A stretch of 63,509 nucleotides of DNA from Methylacidiphilales bacterium (lineage in GTDB: Bacteria; Verrucomicrobiota; Verrucomicrobiia; Methylacidiphilales; UBA1321). The notes beneath the pieces are model-generated. The model saw nothing but the letters and a program-made list of their open reading frames with translations, was not told the origin of the DNA and made no database searches. This document shows positions 16,136 through 22,564 of the stretch, piece after piece. How positions within the stretch are numbered: the stretch's first letter is position 1; the number at the start of each line of letters is the position of its first letter. Both the position numbers and the translations under genes were made by a program. The DNA lies in NCBI GenBank assembly GCA_021272315.1, contig JAJSLI010000115.1, forward strand, positions 1-63,509, given 5' to 3'.

Positions 16136-16638
16136 CTTCCGCCTGGTGTTGCGTTGCCCAGCTTCTCCACCACTTGCAGGACATCCGCCGCCTGCTTGCG
16201 CGGCGAGGCGTGCAAATCGCGCCAGACGATTTTGCCGTCCTTGATCAGAAACGACTGCCGGCGGGTCATGCCCAGGACAATCGGCACGCCGAAGGCCTTC
16301 GCCACGGCCCGTTCCCGGTCAGCCAGCAAAACGAACGGCAGATGATATTTCCCGCGGAACCGCTCCTGCGCCTCGGGCCGGTCGGTGCTGACGCCGACCA
16401 CCCGCACACCGTGAATCCGCAACTCGTCAAAAGCATCGCGCAGCGTGCAGGCCTGGATCGTGCACCCGAACGTGTCGGCCTTCGGATAGAAGTAAACCAG
16501 CGTGTAACCCTCGCCGTAAAAGTCGGCCAGGCGCACCGCGTTGCCCGCATGATCCAGGGTCGCCACGTCGGGCGCCGGATCGCCCATTTCCAGAGCCTTG
16601 CCATTGCCAGTCAATCCGAGCCAGTCGAAGAAACCCAT
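16132..16638 (-). CDS. BCP/PrxQ-type peroxiredoxin
   Basis: 168-residue thiol peroxidase that reduces hydrogen peroxide and organic hydroperoxides. The thioredoxin-fold AhpC/TSA domain covers residues about 18-160. The catalytic motif reads YPKADTFGCTIQACTLRD with the peroxidatic Cys at residue 59 and a probable resolving Cys at 64, the C-x4-C spacing of the atypical two-Cys BCP/PrxQ class. Usual PxxxT/GCT elements are conserved. No signal peptide is evident despite a slightly hydrophobic N terminus, so it is probably cytoplasmic. Confidence 0.9.
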   Translation of the reverse strand: MGFFDWLGLTGNGKALEMGDPAPDVATLDHAGNAVRLADFYGEGYTLVYFYPKADTFGCTIQACTLRDAFDELRIHGVRVVGVSTDRPEAQERFRGKYHLPFVLLADRERAVAKAFGVPIVLGMTRRQSFLIKDGKIVWRDLHASPRKQAADVLQVVEKLGNATPGGS

Positions 16639-16734
16639 GTGCCCAAACTAATCATCTTGATTTCATCTTCAAGCTTCCCTTGATATTCCCCCTTGCTCCA
16701 AAGCTCGACTGGCTTAAATTTACCTCAACCACCT

Positions 16735-17064
16735 ATGCCCTACACCGACACTTCCTTGAAACTCGACGACATTCCCGTTGGCAAAAGCCGCTGCCTTGAA
16801 TTTGACGACCTCCAGGTCGGTCTCTTTCGCAACGCGGACGGCTTTTTTGCCGTGGCCAACACCTGCCCCCATCGTGGCGGGCCGCTCGACCAGGGCATGG
16901 TCAGCGAGGGCGTGGTCAGTTGCCCCTGGCACCAGTGGCAGTTTCAGCTCGGCGACGGCGTTTGCCGGAGCAATCCCGCCATCCGCATCCCCACCTATGC
17001 CGTCGAAGTCCGCGACGGGGCCATCTGGATCGACCTCGGCAAACCCCCGGAGAAAAAGGCATGA
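16735..17064 (+). CDS. Rieske [2Fe-2S] ferredoxin-type protein
   Basis: 109-residue single-domain Rieske protein. The cluster ligands are in CPHRGGPLDQG (Cys44, His46) and CPWHQWQF (Cys63, His66), the classic C-x-H ... C-x-x-H pattern with 16 residues between. It is the size of the small Rieske subunits and ferredoxins found with dioxygenases or nitrite reductase (NirD-like); no oxygenase is nearby, so the redox partner is unknown. I start at the ATG at 16735 because it gives the standard domain; an in-frame TTG at 16693 would add 14 residues. Its stop overlaps the next start (ATGA). Confidence 0.88.
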   Translation: MPYTDTSLKLDDIPVGKSRCLEFDDLQVGLFRNADGFFAVANTCPHRGGPLDQGMVSEGVVSCPWHQWQFQLGDGVCRSNPAIRIPTYAVEVRDGAIWIDLGKPPEKKA

Positions 17065-17390
17065 AATCAGCCTACGAACTCGCCATGGAACGCCTGGAGA
17101 AAAAGGCGCCGACCATCAAGCTCACGCCTGAACAAAAGGCGCGTATCGCGGAAATCAATTCCCTTTACGGCTCCAAGATCGCCGAGAAGGAGACTTTTTT
17201 GCAGGGCGAAATCGCCAAGGAGAAAATCAAGGGCGACCTTACCGCCGTCGAACAGATCCAGGACCAATTGGCACGTGAGGTCCGCCGCCTCCACGTCGAG
17301 TGGGAGGAAAAGAAGGCCGCCGTCCACGGGGAAAAGACCGACTACGAGACCGCCATCCAGCAACTCGAGAGCGAAGACGACAAAAGCTGA
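17061..17390 (+). CDS. Small coiled-coil protein, unknown function
   Basis: 109-residue highly charged protein starting at the ATG at 17061, which overlaps the Rieske stop by four bases. Residues about 20-105 are predicted helical with heptad-like spacing (KARIAEINSLYGSKIAEKE, then LTAVEQIQDQLAREVRRL and EEKKAAVHGEKTDYETAIQQ), consistent with a coiled coil or helical bundle. No cysteines, signal peptide or membrane segment. The overlap with its neighbours on both sides implies translational coupling with the Rieske protein; the function is unknown. Confidence 0.8.
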   Translation: MKSAYELAMERLEKKAPTIKLTPEQKARIAEINSLYGSKIAEKETFLQGEIAKEKIKGDLTAVEQIQDQLAREVRRLHVEWEEKKAAVHGEKTDYETAIQQLESEDDKS

Positions 17391-17656
17391 TGAGCACCGC
17401 CTCGCCGCGCGAGGAGACCCTCGCCCGTCTCGCCCTCACCCTTGACGAATATTTGGCCGCTGTTCCGCGCCAGAAGGAGCCGGACCCGCCTGATCTCATG
17501 GCGCTTTTCGCGCGACTCGACGCGCTCGAAAACGAGATTGATTCCAGCTATCCCGCCCAGCTTCGCCATTACCTCCACCAGAAAAGTTATCGCAAGGCCT
17601 GGCTCTATCTCCAGGGCCGCGAGGCGGAAAATCTGCGGGGGAATTGCGGAAAATGA
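17390..17656 (+). CDS. Small helical protein, unknown function
   Basis: 88-residue protein whose ATG at 17390 overlaps the stop of the coiled-coil gene (TGATG). It is helical and mildly acidic at the N terminus with a basic C-terminal segment (LRHYLHQKSYRKAWLYLQ). I do not recognise it. It reads like a small partner protein of the coiled-coil and Rieske products; its stop is three bases before a copy of a dispersed repeat, which marks the end of the operon. Confidence 0.75.
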   Translation: MSTASPREETLARLALTLDEYLAAVPRQKEPDPPDLMALFARLDALENEIDSSYPAQLRHYLHQKSYRKAWLYLQGREAENLRGNCGK

Positions 17657-17658
17657 AA

Positions 17659-17689
17659 TTTGGACAGGATTAACAAGATTTACATGATT
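17659..17689 (+). repeat. Dispersed GACAGGATTAACAAGATT repeat, left copy
   Basis: The first 22 bases (TTTGGACAGGATTAACAAGA and two more) are identical to the reverse complement of 18189-18210, and 28 of 31 bases match overall. Repeats of this general form recur in many environmental bacterial genomes. Weaker copies are at about 4328-4353 and 4466-4489. Confidence 0.75.
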
Positions 17690-17745
17690 TTGGAAAAGGC
17701 ACTTTGCCACCCGTAAGGTAACTGCGGAAAATAAAACAACTCCTT

Positions 17746-18135
17746 ATGCGTTGGCTCTATGTTCTCGTTATTATTGGAGCCTCTTTTTTACCGGCGCTCG
17801 CCGAGAATGCTCCGCAACCATCGGCATTTACCGAGCTAAAAGATGCTCTCGCTTTCATTGATCACGAGCTGGACGCAGAGGATTGGAATGGGCTCAGCCA
17901 TGCTCTCTATCCCGCGCTGCAACCCAACGAAGAGAATCGGACTGATTGGACGCAATTAAAGGATAGACGGGGTGATTTGCGACTCGTGAACATCTTTGTA
18001 GCCCAAGAGTTCCCATCCAACGATACGACCTATTTGATTCGAGTGCCGAACACCGCGTCAATTGGTGGCTCAAGGATTAGATTTATAAAATCAGATAATG
18101 GATGGTATCTGAACGCAATCTATCGGGTAAGATAA
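17746..18135 (+). CDS. Hypothetical secreted protein
   Basis: 129-residue protein with a clear signal peptide (MRWLYVLVIIGASFLPALAE, cleavage after ALA). The mature domain of about 110 residues is globular with no cysteines and no recognised motif (FTELKDALAFIDHELDAEDW, and a C-terminal SRIRFIKSDNGWYLNAIYRV beta pair). It looks like a small NTF2- or SnoaL-like lipid of the periplasm only in size; I would not assign a fold. The gene is flanked by an inverted pair of dispersed repeats, which suggests it could have arrived as a cassette. Confidence 0.7.
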   Translation: MRWLYVLVIIGASFLPALAENAPQPSAFTELKDALAFIDHELDAEDWNGLSHALYPALQPNEENRTDWTQLKDRRGDLRLVNIFVAQEFPSNDTTYLIRVPNTASIGGSRIRFIKSDNGWYLNAIYRVR

Positions 18136-18179
18136 TGGAGTTAAAAAAGGACGTCTTCGATTCCTTAAACTTTGTCTCC

Positions 18180-18210
18180 AATCCCGTTAATCTTGTTAAT
18201 CCTGTCCAAA
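18180..18210 (-). repeat. Dispersed GACAGGATTAACAAGATT repeat, right copy (inverted)
   Basis: Reverse complement of the copy at 17659-17689, with 22 identical bases at the outer side and 28 of 31 overall. Together the two form an inverted pair about 490 bases apart that brackets a single hypothetical secreted-protein gene. Confidence 0.75.
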
Positions 18211-18218
18211 ACTCAGTC

Positions 18219-19310
18219 TCAAAACGTCTCCACCGGCGAGCGCTTGCCGTCGTCCGCCGACCGAGCCGCAGCCGCTTCTTTGCCCAAGGTATCGACCCGC
18301 AACTGGTAGATTTTGCGGTCCAAGTCCGCGTGCGCCTCGACCGAGAACAGGTGCGGCGGATCGAGCTTTTCCCGCAAATGGGCGATTTCCCGCTCCGCTT
18401 GCGCCGCGCGAGCCGGTGAGATGGATTCGAGCGCCTTGGCCGCGTCGGGGATCAACTCGGGCCGGTGGCAAAGCAGCACGAGATCGTTGCCCGCCTCCAC
18501 CGCGCGCGTGACCGACTCGGCCAGACCGTAGTGACCCACAATCGCGCCCATGTCGAGATCGTCGCTGATCACCGCGCCGCGCCAGCCCCACTCGTCGCGC
18601 AAGATGCCGTGGATGATTTTGCGCGAGAGCGAAGCCGGGAAGCCGCTGTCGTCCAGCGCCGGGTAATTTGCGTGCCCGACCATCAGGGCGTCGATTTCCC
18701 CGCCCAGCGCCCGGAACGGCTTCCACTCTTCCTCCTCCAATTCGCTGCGGCTGCGCGCCACCACCGGCAGTTCGTGGTGCGGGTCGACCGCGGCGCGCGA
18801 ATAGCCGGGAAAATGTTTGCCGCAGCTCAGCACCCCCTGCTCCCGCATGGTGCGGTTGAAGGCGCCCGCATTCGCGATCACCTCGTCCGGCGTCAGCCCC
18901 CACGTCCGGTTTTTGAGCGAATTATCGGCATCGCCCCCGAAGGAAACGTCGAGCACCGGCGCGAGATCGAGGTTGAACCCGAACAGCCGCAAAATTTCGC
19001 CGGTCAACGCGCCGTGCCGCTCGATGAGCCGCAAGTCGCCCTTTTCGCGCAACTGCTTCGCGCTTGGCGGTTCCGCGCCGCATTCCTTGAGCCGCGAGAC
19101 GCGCCCGCCCTCCTGGTCGATGGTCAACACCGGCGCATGCCGCACTTCGCCGCGCAAATCGTCGGCCAGTTTCCGCAATTGCGCCGGCGACTTGATGTTG
19201 CGCCCAAATAGAATGAACCCAGCCGGCTGCACCCCGCGGATGATCGCCGCCGTTTTCGCGTCCAGTTCGAGGCCCGGCACGCCCATCAGGATGTATTGTC
19301 CGCCTTTCAT
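18219..19310 (-). CDS. nagZ: Beta-N-acetylhexosaminidase (GH3)
   Basis: 363-residue GH3 enzyme that removes N-acetylglucosamine from 1,6-anhydromuropeptides during peptidoglycan recycling, normally in the cytoplasm. It shows VLTIDQEGGRVSRLK, the NagZ histidine-loop motif KHFPGYSRAAVDPHHELPV (residues about 161-179; canonical form KHFPGHG..xxDSH, here GY replaces GH), VGHANYPALD, and the catalytic nucleophile Asp in ISDDLDMGAI near residue 248. Length is slightly above the usual 340. No signal peptide. The C-terminal 30 residues are a charged tail. Confidence 0.9.
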   Translation of the reverse strand: MKGGQYILMGVPGLELDAKTAAIIRGVQPAGFILFGRNIKSPAQLRKLADDLRGEVRHAPVLTIDQEGGRVSRLKECGAEPPSAKQLREKGDLRLIERHGALTGEILRLFGFNLDLAPVLDVSFGGDADNSLKNRTWGLTPDEVIANAGAFNRTMREQGVLSCGKHFPGYSRAAVDPHHELPVVARSRSELEEEEWKPFRALGGEIDALMVGHANYPALDDSGFPASLSRKIIHGILRDEWGWRGAVISDDLDMGAIVGHYGLAESVTRAVEAGNDLVLLCHRPELIPDAAKALESISPARAAQAEREIAHLREKLDPPHLFSVEAHADLDRKIYQLRVDTLGKEAAAARSADDGKRSPVETF

Positions 19311-19328
19311 GAATGAATTAGGAGCTTT

Positions 19329-19464
19329 CTGAAAAAGGCCGTTATCCTGAGCTTGTGGAAGGATCTCTCCCTATTCTCTCGAAAGGCGTCCTCTGAAACA
19401 CAATAGTTAGAGGTCCCTCGACAAGCTCGGGATGACAGATCTTTTAAACGAGAGCCTTTTTTCA
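19329..19464. repeat. Imperfect palindromic element (MITE/REP-like) in an intergenic gap
   Basis: Bases 19341-19368 and 19409-19436 form an imperfect inverted repeat (23 of 28 pairs) built on TCCTGAGCTTGT and ACAAGCTCGGGA cores. The outer flanks CTGAAAAAGGC (19329-19339) and GCCTTTTTTCAG (19453-19464) extend the symmetry, so the whole 136-bp element can fold into one large hairpin. It occupies most of the 347-bp gap between nagZ and the ABC permease. Related ATCCTGAGC..AAGGATCT repeats are widespread in bacterial genomes. Confidence 0.7.
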
Positions 19465-19657
19465 GCAAGGTCTTAAAGCGTGACCGAAAACCGGGCCAAG
19501 AAAAGAGGAAAAGAGGGCGCTGATAAAGCGAAGCGCGCTTGTCTGTCGGCGCAATGGGGATATAAAGGCAGGGAATGCCTGTTTTCCTTTACCCTCCGTC
19601 CCTGCCGGGCGCGCGGCCCGCGACGAAATTGCCGATGCCTTTCAACTCATTTCCCCC

Positions 19658-20491
19658 ATGGCACAACTGATCATCCGGGCGGGCCGGACCGAGGGGCAGT
19701 ACTGGCGCGATCTCTGGCATTACCGGGAATTGTTTTACGTGCTGGCCTGGCGCGATGTTGCCGTAAAATACAAACAGACCGTCATCGGCATTCTCTGGGC
19801 CTTTCTTCAGCCGTTCATCAACTCGGTGCTAATGACGATAATTTTTTCGAAACTCGCCGGAATGACGTCAGTCCCGGGTGTGCCTTATTTTTTGCTCGTT
19901 TTTGCCGCGCAGATGCCGTGGCAGTTTTTTTCCACGTCGCTCGCCAGCGCAAGCCAGAGTCTCGTGAATAATTCGCAGCTCATCTCGAAAGTCTATTTTC
20001 CGCGCATGATCATCCCGGCCTCGGCGGTGGTGACGGCCATGGTCGATTTGTTGATCTCGTTTTGGTTGCTGGCGGGTTTGATGGCCTATTTCCATTTCTG
20101 GCCGACTTGGCGGCTGCTGTTGCTGCCCGGGTTGGTGCTGTTGGCGTTCGTCTCCGCGCTGGGACCGGGGCTGCTGATCACGGCATTGAACGTGAAATAC
20201 CGCGATTTTCGTTACGTGATCCCCTACATCATCCAGGCCGGATTTTTTATTTCACCCGTGGGCTACCTAACTTCAAAGGTGGCGGAAAAGTATTCGGAAA
20301 AGTGGCTCCTGGTCTATTCGCTCAACCCGATGGTGGGCGTCATCGATGGTTTTCGCTGGGCTATCCTGGGCGGGAGGACGGAGGTTTACCTTCCCGGTTT
20401 TTTCCTTTCACTGGGCGTAGCCGGTCTATTGATGTGGTTCGGCATCTGGTATTTTCGACGCACCGAGCGTTCCTTTGCCGATGTGATTTGA
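19658..20491 (+). CDS. ABC-2 type polysaccharide export permease (Wzm/TagG-like)
   Basis: 277-residue integral membrane component of an O-antigen/teichoic-acid-type exporter. The N-terminal amphipathic region YWRDLWHYRELFYVLAWRD, then VKYKQTVIGILWAFLQPF, is the standard start of Wzm/TagG/KpsM permeases, followed by six membrane segments and a late NPMVGVIDGFRWAILG motif (family pattern NPLTPIIEGFR). It would move undecaprenyl-linked glycans across the inner membrane with a Wzt-type ATPase. No ATPase gene is next to it, which is unusual for this family. The next gene, a glycosyltransferase, starts nine bases after its stop. Confidence 0.9.
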   Translation: MAQLIIRAGRTEGQYWRDLWHYRELFYVLAWRDVAVKYKQTVIGILWAFLQPFINSVLMTIIFSKLAGMTSVPGVPYFLLVFAAQMPWQFFSTSLASASQSLVNNSQLISKVYFPRMIIPASAVVTAMVDLLISFWLLAGLMAYFHFWPTWRLLLLPGLVLLAFVSALGPGLLITALNVKYRDFRYVIPYIIQAGFFISPVGYLTSKVAEKYSEKWLLVYSLNPMVGVIDGFRWAILGGRTEVYLPGFFLSLGVAGLLMWFGIWYFRRTERSFADVI

Positions 20492-20500
20492 ACCAGCCTC

Positions 20501-21556
20501 ATGCAAGTCATCTTCCTGGCGAATGTCATATCCTGGTTCGGCACGCACAGCGGTTATGAAAGGCTTCCCGGTTACATCCGCGCGCTTGGGGTCGAGACGC
20601 GCAGTTATGTGCCCAAGGAGGCATTTCTCCACCGGGCAGGCGGGAAGGCGGCCAGCCTTTGGCGCGGACAAGGCCGGTGCGATCAATGCAACGCCTTCGC
20701 GCGGCTGCGGCTGGAACTGGCGCTGCGCATGGACAAGCGGCGGCTGGGACACCTGCTCTACGGCGAAGGGCATCTGGCTTTTTGGCGCGACGTACCGCCG
20801 TCGCTGCTGCGGCGCAGCGTGCTGACGCTTCACCAACCACCCTCGTCCATGGTCGAGGCCTCCATCCGGGCGCTGCCGTCCTGCCGGCACGCGATTTTGC
20901 TCTGGCAAGGCGCGCGGGACTGGTTCGAATCGAAGATGGCCGGCGGCAGGGCCCGTTTTATTCGGTATGGCGTCGACGTCGATTTTTTTACGCCGGGCGG
21001 ATCGGCAACCGAAAGCGGCTCCCCTCCCCCGGCCCGGGTGCTCTTCTCGGGGCTGCATCTGCGCAACACCGCCATGCTCTCGCGAGTCGTCTTAAAATGG
21101 AACCGGCATCGCGGGAATATACACTTCGATTTGCTCGTTCCACCTCAGGGCCGCACGCTGCCCGGACTGGAGGATCTTCGCGGCCTGCCCAACGTCACCT
21201 GGCACGCGGGGCTCCCCGACACCGCACTGCGGGAACTCTACCGGCAAGCGCGGTTCCTGCTTCTGCCGATGCAAGACAGCGGCGCGAGCACGGCGGTGCT
21301 CGAGGCGCTGGCCTGCGGGCTGCCAATCGTGACGACAGACATGGGCGGCATCCGAGACTACGGCGGAGGCACTCTTTTTCCGGTGGTGAAGAATGACGAC
21401 GATGATGGCATGATCGCCCTCATGGAAGATTACCTGGCACGACCGGCCTGGCGTGATGAGGTGGGCGCGCGCTGTCGCGCGTTTGCCGAGTCGGAACTGG
21501 CGTGGCCCGTCATCGCGCGCCAGCATCTCGACTTTTACCGGGAAATCGCGCCGTGA
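20501..21556 (+). CDS. Glycosyltransferase family 4 (GT-B fold)
   Basis: 351-residue GT-B glycosyltransferase. The C-terminal Rossmann-like domain is clear: FIRYGVDVDFFTPGG (about residue 150), VLFSGLHLRNTAMLSR, then the donor-binding loop MQDSGASTAVLEALACGLPIV, TTDMGGIRDY near residues 266-295 (family pattern E-x7-E with G-P-V/I). The N-terminal acceptor domain is less conserved and has a Cys pair (GRCDQCNA). It probably adds a sugar to the glycan exported by the adjacent permease. It is coupled to both neighbours: nine bases after the permease stop, and its own stop overlaps the next GTG. Confidence 0.85.
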   Translation: MQVIFLANVISWFGTHSGYERLPGYIRALGVETRSYVPKEAFLHRAGGKAASLWRGQGRCDQCNAFARLRLELALRMDKRRLGHLLYGEGHLAFWRDVPPSLLRRSVLTLHQPPSSMVEASIRALPSCRHAILLWQGARDWFESKMAGGRARFIRYGVDVDFFTPGGSATESGSPPPARVLFSGLHLRNTAMLSRVVLKWNRHRGNIHFDLLVPPQGRTLPGLEDLRGLPNVTWHAGLPDTALRELYRQARFLLLPMQDSGASTAVLEALACGLPIVTTDMGGIRDYGGGTLFPVVKNDDDDGMIALMEDYLARPAWRDEVGARCRAFAESELAWPVIARQHLDFYREIAP

Positions 21557-22515
21557 ACACCACGATCTGCACGCTCTTCGAGCGGCACTATCATTTCGGC
21601 GTGGCCGTGCTGGCGAATTCGCTCTGCGCCTCCGGATTCAAGGGCATGATCTACGCCGGTTTTCGCGGTCCGCTGCCTCCGTGGGCCGAAAACGAGGTGG
21701 ACCTGATTGAAAGCGGAAAATGGGAGATGGAAATCTCCCCGGAGGTGCGGCTGGTCTTTCTGCTGCTCGAGACGCCGGCTCATTTCACGAATTACAAGCC
21801 CGACTTTCTCCTGCGAATCGCGGAGATCGCCGGGACGGAGAACGACGCGCTGGTCTATTGCGATCCCGATATCGTCATCACCGAAACGTGGCAATACTTT
21901 GAGGACTGGCTGACCTGCGGCGTGGCGCTGTGCGAGGACATCAATTCACCGCTGCCGGAAAGTCATCCGCGGAGGATTGGTTGGCGGCGCTTCTTCCAGC
22001 CTCGAGGTTTTACACTCAGGCCGCGGGGCGCATCGTATGCCAATGGCGGTTTTATCGGGTTGCGCCCGCAAGACCGTAAACTTCTGCCCATCTGGCGGGA
22101 CATGCTCACCAGCGCCGGCGATGCGCTGGGAGGGAAGGATGTTGTGGGCATTCAGGGAGGACGGACGCTGGACGGATTATACGGCTTCGCCGATTGCCTT
22201 CGGAAAACCGACCAGGACACGCTCAACGCCGCGCTTGAGGCGTGTCCGGAAGTTGAGGTCAGTTTCCTCGGTCCGCAGGCGATGGGTTTCCTGCTGGGCG
22301 GCGCGATCCTGCCCCACGCGCTGGGCCCGGCCAAGCCGTGGCAACGACGCTATCTGGCGGAGGCCCTTGGCGGATTGCCGCCCGCCCACGTGGACAAGGC
22401 GTTCTGGCATCATGCAAGCGGTCCGATCAAGCCCTTCGGACCGGCCTGGCTCGCCCTGAAAAAACTCAGCCTGACTGCGAGCGCAGCACTGGGGCGTTTC
22501 ATCCGCCGGACTTAG
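21553..22515 (+). CDS. Nucleotide-sugar glycosyltransferase (GT-A-like)
   Basis: 320-residue protein starting at a GTG at 21553 that overlaps the previous stop by four bases (GTGA). Residues about 5-100 resemble a GT-A nucleotide-diphosphosugar transferase: TTICTLFERHYHFGVAVLAN, then the DALVYCDPDIVITETW segment near residues 97-112 with a D-x-D metal-binding motif (DPD). An ANGGFIGLRPQDRKLLPIW block and a GKDVVGIQGGRTLDGLYG segment follow. The sugar and acceptor are unknown. It ends the permease-glycosyltransferase operon and converges with the fused glycosyltransferase gene. Confidence 0.78.
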   Translation: MNTTICTLFERHYHFGVAVLANSLCASGFKGMIYAGFRGPLPPWAENEVDLIESGKWEMEISPEVRLVFLLLETPAHFTNYKPDFLLRIAEIAGTENDALVYCDPDIVITETWQYFEDWLTCGVALCEDINSPLPESHPRRIGWRRFFQPRGFTLRPRGASYANGGFIGLRPQDRKLLPIWRDMLTSAGDALGGKDVVGIQGGRTLDGLYGFADCLRKTDQDTLNAALEACPEVEVSFLGPQAMGFLLGGAILPHALGPAKPWQRRYLAEALGGLPPAHVDKAFWHHASGPIKPFGPAWLALKKLSLTASAALGRFIRRT

Positions 22516-22564
22516 GTTTATAGAACTCGCACCTGGGAACACGTTCGCGATTATGGAGCTTCGC

